A stretch of DNA of 64,000 nucleotides from positions 1,012,770 to 1,076,769 of the forward strand of contig NW_006766887.1 of the NCBI RefSeq assembly GCF_000275845.1. Reading direction: 5' to 3'. Under the pieces are notes generated by a model that was not told where the DNA came from, did no database searches, and saw only the letters and a list, made by a program, of their open reading frames with translations. This document shows, one piece after another, positions 35,901 through 47,150 of the stretch (position 1 is its first letter; the number at the start of each line of letters is the position of its first letter). Made by a program: the position numbers and the translations under genes. The DNA comes from Dichomitus squalens LYAD-421 SS1. Lineage: Eukaryota; Basidiomycota; Agaricomycetes; Polyporales; Polyporaceae.

Positions 35901-38900
35901 CGCTGGGAGCTGCACCGGAGACGTGCAGAAGCACGCGCCGGACATGTACTTTCTTTCCGGCACACGGGCCAGGGAGCCGTTTTCCGCTTTGTTTCCTTTC
36001 TTCATCGTCTCTCTTTCCGTCGCGTCTTTGTGGTGCGTGACCACGTTCGAGCCAGCTGATGGGACGCTGTTTCCCACAGCTCCTCCGTTCCGCTGCGAGC
36101 GCGTCACCGCCAGCGTCGGCTGTGCGTTTGGGTGCAGTAGAAGCTCTCCCTCCGCACCTTCCACGTCGCGGGGTGGAGCGAGCTAGAAGTCTCGAGCAAT
36201 CATGCTCGACGGCTTCGGCCCATTATGATTGTTTTCACTCCAGGGTCCTCTCCGAGGCGGACGTCACTGCGGAGCAGTGCATTATGCGTTACCCTCTTTA
36301 CCTTTGTCCTCGCCGGACATCGTGCGTCCGCGAGTCACACTGACGGCTATATAAGCTTTCATTAGGGTCCGAAGCGCGAAGCCCTCTGCAGCAGGCGCGG
36401 GTGAAAATTTGCTGGGGCACCCACGGACTACTTCCGACGATGACCAGCCGCGCGCGCGCGCAGCTCGATGAAGTGGCGACGACGTGAACGTCTGACGGCG
36501 CAGGCGCACATACTGGGAACGTCGTATGAGGACGGGGCCACGGCCAAGCCGACGCCCCAAGGGCACTGGGCGAGCGACGAGCCAGCGAGCCTATCTTTGC
36601 TTGGCTAGTGCTTGGCCTGCCCCAGGCTTCCCAAACATCGCGCGAGACCCGACGCAAGACAAGGACGTCGCCTCGCACGGTGTGGGGGTCGCATCGCCGA
36701 AGATAGCGTCCTCGCGCGCAGCGCGTGCGTGCCGGCCCTGCTGGATGCTGTGACTATGGGAGCGACGAGGGCCGTCGAACGTCACAACAAACGATGGCGC
36801 GCACACGGGGTGGAAAGCAGGCACGACGACCCACTCATACAAACTCCCTCCGCCTCGCACCCCTCGAAACTCGGCCCACAGCACGGGCTTGTGAATGCAA
36901 GCCAGCACTACAGTCGCCGGGCTGCGGCGCGCACCCACACTCACCGCCGCGTGCACTGGTAGCCAGGCCCCGTCGTTGCTGACACGGATTTACCGCAGAT
37001 TCAATGCCCAGGGGCCAGCGAACACGTCCCTCGAGTGCGTCGTCGCGATGCGTTCCTCTTCCTCTAAGGGCGACGCCTTCGAAGGCGGCGAGCTAGGGAA
37101 CGCCTTGGTTTCGCCGCGACATCCGCGAAGAATCCACGGTGCTAGGCCTGGAGGCTTGGACGGGCAGGGCTGCCCCAGCCTGTTCTAATTCCCTTGCTGT
37201 CCGCGTTCTGGGAAAGTGGGCGCGTCCTGTGTGTCTTGGGAATGCTGAGGACAATGGATCGATTGGGAAGCAGATGATGGTGTGCATGACACTGTATCGC
37301 ACGTCCATCCGCCGCCGTGGTGCTTGTTCGATTTCGGAATCCTTTCATCTAACAAGGTGCAGGTTCTTCTTGTTGCACGTCCACAGTTTCTAGGTTGTTG
37401 CGGCTGACAAAATACTCACTGCCGCAGGCCTCTCCCACGCATTACCGCAGGCTACCACCCCAAGGACAGTCAGCTGGCACGCCACAGCGCCTCTACGCTC
37501 TCTCCATCTTGCACTCTTTTTCTCATCCGCTGGCGCCAGGGGCGGGGCAGACGGTCGCCCATGATGCAAGGCGTTTTGCCATGATGCGTCCGATGCTTCT
37601 ACGCCGGCGGACTAGCCCAATGCCCTCCATGGGAGCCCGAGAGGCATCGGGCTCCCAGCGCTTGGGGTATGATGCGTAGAAGGCGTTTGTGTGTCCGCTG
37701 GGAACGCAAGCTGCCCCGTTGCAGTTGCATCACGCTCAGGCCTGGAGTGGCATGGCTGGGAACGCGAACCGCTGCAGGCGCTATACCCACAACGACGACG
37801 GTCCTGGTCAGTCTTAGGCTTGGTAGTCGCGCCCGGACGACACTCGCCTTCCCGAAGTTCCATATTCGGCACGACACTCAGGCCGAGGCACGCTCGGGAG
37901 TTGTCGCAGTGCGCTTGGCGACGTATGTCAGAGACGTGTCTTGACCAGTCTAGGTGAGAAAGTTTGGATGCTGGGTTATTGTGGCAGCGCTGCGGCTGAC
38001 GGCTGGTGGCGAGGGAGGGGCGCGAATTTTTCAGTATAGATCCGGATATTCGCACATACCGCAGCATTTTGTCCGTGCTCTCATAGCCTCGTGTCCGCAT
38101 AATATGACAAACATTGAAGGCAGACTGCGCCACTCAAGGAATTGATTCAGGATACGAAAGGCGTGAGCATGTATGTGAACACGGACGGTGAAAATGCGAT
38201 GCTTACGACTGATACGATGCTCACGGCCGCTTTGAATTGCATGTTGATCGACCGCTCAAGATGTATAATGGTAACGCAGGCCCTGCAGTGGACACGATCA
38301 GAACAGTACCAGCGGTACTTCTTGTCGAAATCCCCGTTCTCGCGAACATAACACTGTTGAGCCCAGGGCGCTCTACGTCCTCTCAATCGCCATAACATCG
38401 AGATCGTTTCAGTGATCATTGCCTAGAACGCAGGGGAAGACATGTGTGGGAGCCCGGCGGGAGGTTAGCAACTCCTGGCAAGTCGGGGTGGCTTGGCGCC
38501 GCCGGGACTCCCGGAAGACATTGTTTCTTTCGAAAATCTGGCCTGGGAACGAACATTTGCTGGTTGCAACTTGCGACAGAGGCCGAGTGATAGCTTGCTT
38601 GTTGCGCGTTCTGTGCCGACGCGCGTATTTTGTGGTCGCCTGTCATATATCATGAGATATCCCATATTCATGAGGTTCGACAATGTGTCTGCATAGGCAC
38701 GTCTACCCAGCCTTCGAAGGCTTATGGACGAGCTACGCGCAGGCTCATTACTATCTATGATGAAGAGCGCATGCTGCATCGTAGTCACTGCTACAACACC
38801 TATCTCGTTGGGATCGTCAGCGCAGGACCATGTGTACTATGCAAAGGAATGCGGCGCATAGCAACAGGCGCCTGATTAATGTCGACAGGACGTAAGTACC

Positions 38901-41391
38901 TGTAACTCACATACTTCGATGCGTTCCCATGCGGGCGTCATGTGCGTTTGCAGTCATCAAAACATGCGTTGCAAATCGATGCGCTAAGCTCACCGTTGAG
39001 GACTAGCGTGCGTCGGGAGTGCGGGGAGTGCGGGGAGGACTGAGAAGAACATGGGAGAGTTGACTACTGACCTGGCACGAGACAGAGACGCGCTGCTGCA
39101 ACATCAGCCTGATTGGTGTTTGCACGTTTGTCGCGCGGTAATCGTGGCGGACGAGACACCGAGGAAATGGAACCTTGAAAAGGAGGTCAAATTGCGGATG
39201 TCATTCTGTTCGTCGATGCCATCGCGCTAAGGGGGCGGTAGCGGGGCAGCTGACATTGACATATAAATGCGCGACGTGAGTGGGGGTAGCGGCATCCACC
39301 ATGTATTCTAGTGGGAATTGTAAGACGTCGGGGCTCGGTCCCGAAAGTCGGCAAGGAACACGCGCCGCAGATATTTAGATGAAGATCAAAGGCTCTCCCC
39401 CTTTCGGTAAGTTCAGCGGCCAATATCTTGACACTTTGACTAAGTGCCGCACCAATACCATTGATCTAGTATGATTGTGTACCGGTACTCGTTGGTGGCT
39501 AGAGTGCGGAGCAGACCTGATACAGAGACGCCATGAGTCTCCCAGAGTCGTAGAGGCACGGACGCTGCGATGGCGAAGGCGCACAATATATCCCGATTAA
39601 GGGCAAAGAAGGTACCAGCCGACACGCCTGAGAGTCGTGCATGAGTAAAAATGGATACAAGGCGGGCCAGCTGAGCGGGCGTGTGCTGACCCAACGTCAT
39701 GGCACGGCACGCACGTTGCCCCTGCGCTTGGATATCCAGATAGACGGTTCTTAACGCTGGTGGTTGTGAATAGTCGCGCGGAAAGTCGACTGAAAGTTCA
39801 GAGATGAAGGCATGTTGGGAGGAAGTGCTGAATTGAGGACCGAGGCCTGCCTAGATGGAGCCCCCGCCGCATTTAGTGTCATGAATGCTGGTAGCAGTTC
39901 CTATCGATGGCGTGCATGAGAGCGTTGAGTGTTGTCGAACGTGCAGCGAGGAGCGGAACGGGGAAGAGATCAGTCCAGCTGATACGCGGAAGGCGAGAGC
40001 GCGCGGACCGCAGGAACGACACAGGTCGTGTGAGGGCCGGACTTTTTCGCATTCAAGTCACTGGACTGCCGCCCGAATACCGCCAGCTTCTCGATTGCGA
40101 CCCCATGGCTACGGCCAGATATCTTCCCGCGCGCACGTAGAGACAACCGGCGGAGAAGAGCTCGAGCTATAAGGGAATGGAGAGCCAACAATAGCTTGAG
40201 TCGCATATAGCGCGCCTGTGTGCCACAACTGGCCACAGCACATGAACCCGAAAGCGGAGTCCGACCGGTGGGCACAGAAGGTTCAATAGCAAAGGATGCA
40301 CCGGCCCAGCCGAACACCTCGACACGATGCAGGCCAACGGCAGCGTCGCTTCCCAGAGATCGTTTGACTGGATGAGTTCCTATGCCGGCCCAAAAGGGAG
40401 TGGATGAGAGATCCGTGGCGATATCCTGTGCCCGTGGAATTGTCGGGGATACCTAGCAGTTGAATAAGGAAGGCCGCAGAAGCATCCTGGCCAAAATCCG
40501 GGAGAGCGCCTGCCATGAAGCCTCAGACCTCATGCCCGATACGAACTTCTGGAGGGATGCTAAGTAGAGGACGGCCCATCGGCCCTTACGGACCTTGTTG
40601 CCCGATCCGTTCGTCTCCCGAAGGCCATTATCCTTGAACGAGTGAACAAATTTGGTAACTCATCAGTCACCAAACGACAGATACCGAGGTCGAAGACTCT
40701 GGTCGTACCTCGGAGAAACGCTCAGATATCCGTGTGTATCACCTCTCTTAGATGAGAAGAGACACACGGAATAGTAGTACAGAACAAGGCTTGCTTGGCT
40801 GAACAGACAGGTCACGCGCGAGGTTCTCCCGTCTCGAGGGAACATAGAGCGGGATCGCGCGCGTGCATCTTCTGGCAATTTGAAGTTTGCCAGATACTGG
40901 GGAATGATGAGTCGGGTCAGAAGAAGTAGAACCAGGCCGGCGGAGGTTACGTACCTAAGAGGGCGTATGGTGTATCTCCGGCTACCCGGGTGAGCATTCG
41001 GTCCGCAGAGGTGCATCATCTGAATGTCTAGCCGCAATATGCAGGCTTCCGGATAGCTAGACATGCCGACGTAACCCACGATGCGAACGGTCCTGGTGCG
41101 CACAACCGCCCTGTGCGTGCGTCATAACCGACGAAAGGGTATTAACAGTGTGGTCAGATGTTGCCAATACTGCTTCCTTCGGCCAAGACGGAATGGACAA
41201 GTGTTACTCACCTTTCGGCTGAGGGAATGCCGGTGAAGTGTCGGTGGTATTCGCTGGTAGTGCGAGGCACAGTCACACAGGTAACGGGAGCAAAAAGGCG
41301 AAGATACATTGCAGGGATGGGGCATGGTGTCAAACACGGTGTAGGTGATGAGCTCTGGCAGGGGATGTAGGACGGAAATCAAGCCATAAGC
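29907..41391. other. 11.5-kb block without recognisable gene
   Basis: The first 350 bp are probably the 3' UTR of the zinc-finger gene. From about 30.3 to 37 kb the sequence is GC- and pyrimidine-rich and stop-poor, so frames of 200-450 codons overlap in several frames at once (32798-34162 plus; 34975-35934 minus; 35401-36186 plus). Their translations are rich in Arg, Ser, Pro and His and show no domain, so I do not call them. From 37 to 41.4 kb frames shorten and the base composition becomes more even. It holds a CTG repeat at 31519-31554 and a G10 run near 32261. Individual splice-like signals occur (for example CTTTCTTCGCAG near 33290). It could host long non-coding transcripts or lineage-specific genes. 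Confidence 0.5.
31519..31554. repeat. CTG/TTG trinucleotide repeat, 12 units
   Basis: Twelve consecutive CTG or TTG triplets in the gene-poor block. Read on the minus strand it would encode glutamine, but the surrounding frame has no other support. Confidence 0.9.
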
Positions 41392-42557
41392 TCATATGAC
41401 GTCAATAACTGTGGGCCACAACCTATACCGAGAGTTAGCTTGTCATTGATGACGCGGAGGAGGTTGTGCTGAGTACTCACGCCAGAAACCCCAAAAGTGT
41501 CTGCAGGACTGCGCCAATGAGTGGGATCCATCTGTGTACACGCCTTCAGTATACCATGCTGAGACGTCTGAAGGAGTAGATGAGGATCATGAGCGAAAGC
41601 TGAGACTGCCCGCGACGGCATGGGTCACATCGTGAAATCGCAAGGAGCAAGGGACGCAAAGCCAAGACGGCACATACTAGGCCCCGCGCAGCACAGGAGA
41701 TCGACTGAGAAGGAGATCCGAAATGAGAATATCCTTCCCTTCAGACAACACAGGAATTGGTATGTTCACCTAGCTTGTCAAGTGCACTGCTCCAGATAGT
41801 GTCTCATCCGCAGCGCACTAGCAAGTCCGCTTCGACCAGAACGATAGGCTGGCAGGACTCTCAACGACCAACTTCTACCCCAACGTAGTCGGTCGCTCTC
41901 CATCGCGCGAGCTTCGACGTCATCGTTCTGGAGCAAAGAGAAGAGTGCGAACAAGAAGAGGTACGCACGTTGACATATGATACTTGCCCGCTTTGTACAG
42001 TCCCGCGAGGACATATCCGATAATCGCCGAACCGACTACCGCCCCTCCCAAGGCGAACGTCGCAAACAGCATGAACACCAGCACCGCAAACGTCAATCTC
42101 GAACGTGTCTCGTTCTGCTTAGCCGGTGCGCGCGTCGGCAGCCGAAGCTGACTTCGGCCACCAGCCCCGAGTTGTCGGCCATAACGTCTCAAGGGGATGT
42201 TCTCGCTTTCGGCACTTCGAAAGGACGGCCCCCCGCTGGCAATTCCTGGCCGTACTTTGTATCCTCTGCGATTAGGCCTACGAGGAGGAAGGGAGAGGTT
42301 GAAGAAGGCGTAGGCACCGCAGATTATAAAGGATGGTACGTAGAGGACGAGTGTCCAGTACAGCGTGAAGCGGAACACGTCTGTATGAGCTCCTTGTGAG
42401 GTGCCCTTCCTGGTCAAGTGCCGTGACATGGGGACAACAACGCACCATAAGGATGACTCAAATACCTGCCTTTCCGTTGGACGGCATCGCGGTGATCTAA
42501 TGGAAAGAGCTCGACAAGTGGGTCATATAGCGAGGGCCAAGACGGGGTATCCGACAT
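41392..42557 (-). CDS. Conserved fungal integral membrane protein
   Basis: Small multi-helix membrane protein of a family I recognise from basidiomycetes but whose function is unknown. ATG at 42557 gives MSDTPSWPSLYDPLVELFPL, then HRDAVQRKGRYLSHPY. After an intron follow DVFRFTLYWTLVLYVPSFII (helix 1) and YAFFNLSLPPRR. After a basic loop come LTFAVLVFMLFATFALGGAV and VGSAIIGYVLAGLYKAGKYH (helices 2-3). The frame seems to end soon after HMST. However, a donor at 41968 and an acceptor at 41532 join it to WIPLIGAVLQTLLGFLA, and a second intron leads to LWPTVIDVI and TGA at 41394-41392, the expected family C-terminus. The 437-nt intron is far longer than any other here. Length is about 210 residues. 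Confidence 0.82.
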
Positions 42558-43168
42558 CGCTTGAGAGGGGGTTACAAAAACTCAAGGAGCAGCATGACAA
42601 CAATTATGACAGTCGCCAGAAGGTGGAAGTCGCAGAACAAGGGCATGCTCGACGTCCGCATGCAGCGCTCGTCTGCTGCGGAGTGCTTCGCCCAATATGG
42701 CAACCTTTGTCGTACAGCTACGCACGTACCACATAACCCCACCCGTTGACTAACCCGTTATCAACGCCATGGCTCTTCCCACTGCTCAATATCTGTGATC
42801 ACCTGAGATACGAAAAACATTCATATTTGATCGGTGCTAGCCATCCTTTCTGATGTGCTACTACTCATTGAGAGCATTGGGTAGAGGTATACTCCGGTCT
42901 AACGTGGATGCCACTCTCAGGCAGCTCTTCTCTTCTCTCTAGCGCAAAATGGGCAGGCGCAAATGTTTACAGAAAGCCAGGTCAGCTTCCGACGTCGCAA
43001 TCTCCCCAATCCTCGCACGGGACCCAGCGAGCAAGGTAAATCTCAGTCGAACCAATTGATGTCTCAAAAGGAGAGATACTAAGGGTTAGCGACGATCCTA
43101 CCCAAGTGGGGACCAGCTTAGGGACGTCCGCATATATATGATGGAATAAGGATATTGTTCCTGCAAGT
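42558..43168. other. Intergenic region between membrane protein and ligase
   Basis: The left half is the promoter side of the membrane protein gene. The right half (42982-43168) has a minus-strand open stretch ending LARWVPCEDWGDCDVGS that could be a terminal exon of the ligase gene; I could not place the junction with confidence. Confidence 0.45.
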
Positions 43169-46100
43169 TCAACCGAACCTACAGATTGCACGAGCCTCCA
43201 GATCCTCCACCGTCAACGCTCGATCCAACACATCGTAGGCTAACATCTTCGTGGAAAACACGAGAATAGGTCGCACGTTCCCCGCGTTGTCTTCGTCCGA
43301 CAGTACCGCCCTACGCTTCGCAAGCTCCGCGAGTACCTGAGGTACGCATCCCTGGTCGCATTCAGAATCGTCGATGAAGATGACGCCCCGCCTTGCCCAG
43401 TGACAGGGTCCGACATCAACCCAGCCACAAGCAACGGCAACCGCGTCAAGGGTGTTGACATGGCTACCGGTGGGTATAACCGCATGCGACGGGGCTCTCC
43501 ACAGTGGGCGAGGGGTCCCAGAAGGTCGCGCCATCCAGACAACGGAATCTTGTAGGTACTGATGAAGTGTAGAGGGGATCGCGGATAAAACCACCTGAGA
43601 GCCGTCCTTCCCCGACCGCGGCTTGGACGTAGACGGCGGGAGAGCAGGGGAATCATCTGAAATTGCTTCTGTGGCCATCCTCTGAATGACTCCATGTGAC
43701 TGTTTTGAAGGCGGGAAAGGGTCTTGTAATACTGCCTGACGAGGGGAAGACTGGGGTGTTTTCAGACCATTTGCTGGATGTGGTAGATACGCTGCAGATT
43801 GATGCGCGGGGTTATGCTCCAGGGCGGAGGGAGGCGAAGGCGAAGGCGAAGGCGAAGGCGAAGGCGAGGATGTCGTGAGCCCCGACGTCTGTCGCAGGGG
43901 AGAATGGGACGCGGCTACATTGGTCACGGAGCCTAGCCGGGACGATCCGAGTCTCACGCTGAGACCCTTGGCGCCCCCAAGCCTGTCCAAGTTCTCTGCG
44001 TTCTGCCCTTGAGCCACATTCTCCGTTTTTGCTGACTTGCGCGTCGGCGCTGGCCCTTGAATCCGCGCCCTCTTCGTTGGGCTACCCCTCCCACTCGCCT
44101 TTCCGTCGACCACCTCTAGCTTCTCGATCCATAGCGTCTCCACCTGCTTGCGCTTCCTCGGGCAGCGCACGCCCGGGGATGTCGGCTCGTCTGGACGGAA
44201 CGTCCTCTTGACCCAGTCGTCCTCCGCCTTGCCTGGACGATCGCGACCGACGACTTCACGAGCGATGTGCTGGAACTCGGCAAGGCTCGTGCCATCAACC
44301 CATGGCCGGTCGGAGGGGCGGTAGATTTTAAATATGCGGGGGAAGCGCAGTTCATAGAACTAGCCAAGTACACCAGTCAAGAGGAACAACAATGGCGGAG
44401 GAAGCGAGAGGTACGAACCATATTGCCTTGTGCTTTCGTGAAGCCGGCACCGAAGAGCTCCGCTAAGAGCGGTCGTTGGAGGAAGACTGCAGGAGGAGAG
44501 AGTCTAGGGGATAGATTATAGATGTATGGCAATCCCTCGATGGCTTGCTGGAAATATCGTGAATGAGCCCACAGGTGTGCTAAGTCTTAAAGTCATAATA
44601 TACCTGAGGTCGACACGGAATAGGATCAGAGCTCTTGATCATAAAATTGAGCTCTTCAAGCCCTTCGCGGCTCAATCCATATGACGAGTTGAAGATGACT
44701 TCGAAACAAGGCTTGTGGGATGGCTATATGCGCAAGTTATCAGCGACCGATGTCAGTGCAAATGAGATCGGAGACGCACGTCCGTGCTGATCATATCGGC
44801 ATTCGCTAGCGCCGCAAAGTAGAACGTGGTGTACGCGGCAGGTGGCACTGATAGTTGTAGCCCCGTCAGCTGGCAAGGATGACAATAAGGACGAAAGTGC
44901 GCACGAACCACGCAGTTCCCGAGCTCGGTCTTTCTCCCAAGACGCACCAACGAGGACGAGATCAACGGTATCACCATGACCGCTGATGTAGTCACGCTTA
45001 AGCTGCACACCGCGGACGAGGTCAGCCGCGCAAGACCCAACGGAGCGTGGCAATAATGTTACTTGCCTTGACCCAAGGCCACCGTCTCTCATTGTATGTA
45101 GCTGCGTCAGCTTTGAGAACGGCACCCTCCTGACGGTCAGCGATGAGGCTCGCGAAAGCTCTTCTGAGCGGTTCCTCCGCATCTGTGTGTCTCATATCGA
45201 TGCAGGTTCTCTCCGCAAACATTGCATATCCGGGGGAGAGATGTAGCGTTCGCTCGAGGATGTTGCGCCTTTCCGCGTAGGGGATTGAAAGGAGCGAGAC
45301 ACCGTTGAGCAAGAGTATATCGAAGAAGACCAGGGCGAGGTGTCGGGTACCGCCATCCGAGCCATTTGAGACGAGCGACTGTTGAGAATTCCTGCAAGAT
45401 GTCATTGCCGAGAAGGACAGGGTCAGTTAGATCCAGGCACTCACATCATATCCTGAGTAGAAGAAAGCACTGGAAGGGGTGTCCTATGACGCACCCCTAT
45501 GGCGGTGCTAGCAATAAGACTTCTGATACGCCAAAACTCTGCAAACGTCTTTTGTGAGTGACGGTCCTTCGAGCCCGCAGAAACGCCGTGGCACGCTGAC
45601 CGTCGATACGACCAAGTGTCTCCGAGAACGCAACCATCTCAGCTTCAAGTATGACGTCCTTCGTGATTGAAGGTTCCATTCCCGTGGATGGCCTGACTCC
45701 GCCCGCAGACATGCTCGATGGTCGGGGGAGACCTAGGGCATCGCATATGATCCTGCACAGCAACTCAGCATAACGGCATGGGTAATAAAATTTTCAGCGG
45801 CGTACCCATGGACACCTGCGCGGTCGAGAGTAGAGTCTCTGCCACTCTTGCTAAAAATCTTGATGCAAGGCAGACCGTCCTCATCGACTCGTACATGGAT
45901 CTGTGCGCGTTCTCCGTCATACTTCGATTCAACCCAGACCTTATCCGCGCCCTTCATGACGCGCAATGCTTGAGCTGCGCCTTGGCCTTTGACACATTTG
46001 GGGATCTGTTCCCGAGACGTGAGCATATCCGCACGGGAGGACGCACACACCACCGACCTGGACTGGGGTTCCAAAAGCGGGCGCAGGTAGCGACTCGCCG

Positions 46101-46977
46101 GCTTTGAGGCTCTCGAACGTCCGCGCAGCATCCTCCAAGTTCGCCCGACTCTTGAAGATCAGCGACATGCGGCCAGTGCGATCCCAAGCGTGCATAGCGG
46201 CCTCCTTGGTGAGCATCGTGACCGCATTACTTTTGTACTGCAGCAACGCAGCCGTGTAGTGGGTGGCGGACAGAGGCAACGGGTAGAGCAGAGGTCGAAG
46301 GTCCTTCAAGATGATCTGAGTCACAACCGCACCCTCCGCAGGCGTCAACGACGCATATATAGAGGTCAGGATAGCCTCCCGGGTCCGTCCGGGGGCAGCC
46401 ACGGAGAATGAGGCGCGTACAGAGTGGTCCGAGAAAGCGCACTTGGATGCGAGTTCGGTGAGAAGCGCATCAATCTGGTTGAGAGAGACAGCTGTGGTGG
46501 AAGCTTGTGAATGGTCCGTCGCAGCCATGACGGCGGAAACCTCGTCACCAAGACATCCAATAGCACCCTCATCGTTCCAGTTCTTGAGCCGTTCTCCCCT
46601 ACCATCCGTAGCGCTTGACACTCCAAGTACTCTGACAAGATGCTGGGCCAAATGAGCCTCTTGCATGCCAAATTTCCGACGGCCGTCTTCTTCCGGGAAC
46701 AGGAACCGGAACACGATTGTGGTAGTATCTGGTGGTATTGGCGAATGCCGGTCATACAGAGCTGCCACCCATCGCTTGAAAGTCTTGTATGCTGGTGTAT
46801 CGAGGTATCGGGTGTCCGGTGGCTGCTTCTCCGACGCCCTGTGCGGCTTTATCTTCGCTATGGCGTTCACTAGCTCGACGAAGCTACGGGTTTGAGATGA
46901 GTTGTGGGCGATTTGACCGTAACATGTAAAACTCACAAGGATAAGGGGATTCCCGCTTCCCCGCTGGGTGTGGTCAT
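43169..46977 (-). CDS. ATP-dependent DNA ligase, LIG4-like
   Basis: Seals nicks through a lysine-AMP intermediate. Start at 46977: MTTPSGEAGIPLS, an intron, then FVELVNAIAKIKPHRA of the N-terminal DNA-binding domain, with FRFLFPEEDGRRKFGMQE and HLVRVLGVSS as in LIG4-type ligases. The catalytic domain has the adenylation motif ESKYDGERAQIHV near 45885-45923, then LEAEMVAFSETLGRIDG and ALVFFDILLLNG. The motif EGAVLKAD (about 45105-45128) and LKRDYISGHGDTVDLVLVGA mark the end of the catalytic core and the OB fold. Later come FPRIFKIYRPSDRPWVDGTS and a long disordered tail with a Ser-Pro repeat encoded by GGCGAA units (43833-43868). The frame used here stops at 43171-43169, but a further exon to about 42982 is possible. 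Involvement in end joining is inferred from the family. A short spacer divides it from a divergent frame cluster. Confidence 0.88.
43833..43868. repeat. GGCGAA hexanucleotide repeat in ligase coding sequence
   Basis: Five perfect GGCGAA units plus one GGCGAG, read on the minus strand as alternating Ser-Pro in the disordered C-terminal tail of the DNA ligase. Being in frame by six bases, length changes would add or remove Ser-Pro pairs without shifting the frame. Confidence 0.9.
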
Positions 46978-47150
46978 GTGAAGTGCTCAGTGCACACTGC
47001 AGATGAGGCAGTTGGATGGGCGTCCTGAGAAGCGAGGAATTTTGAGTACCGGCTCGGAATTTGCCGTTGTTCTGGCACACAAATCTCAAACTGACACACC
47101 GTCCGGACCTTGCTACAATGAAGGTCAGCACAATTGCTCCGGCATGTTAA

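Noticed and set aside
34975..35934. 319-codon minus-strand open frame
   Set aside because: Overlaps long plus-strand frames at 35139-35747 and 35401-36186, has no recognisable motif and basic, repetitive composition.
41920..41968. Membrane protein ending shortly after HMST at 41920
   Set aside because: This reads through a donor site and loses the conserved C-terminus, which is found intact at 41531-41392.
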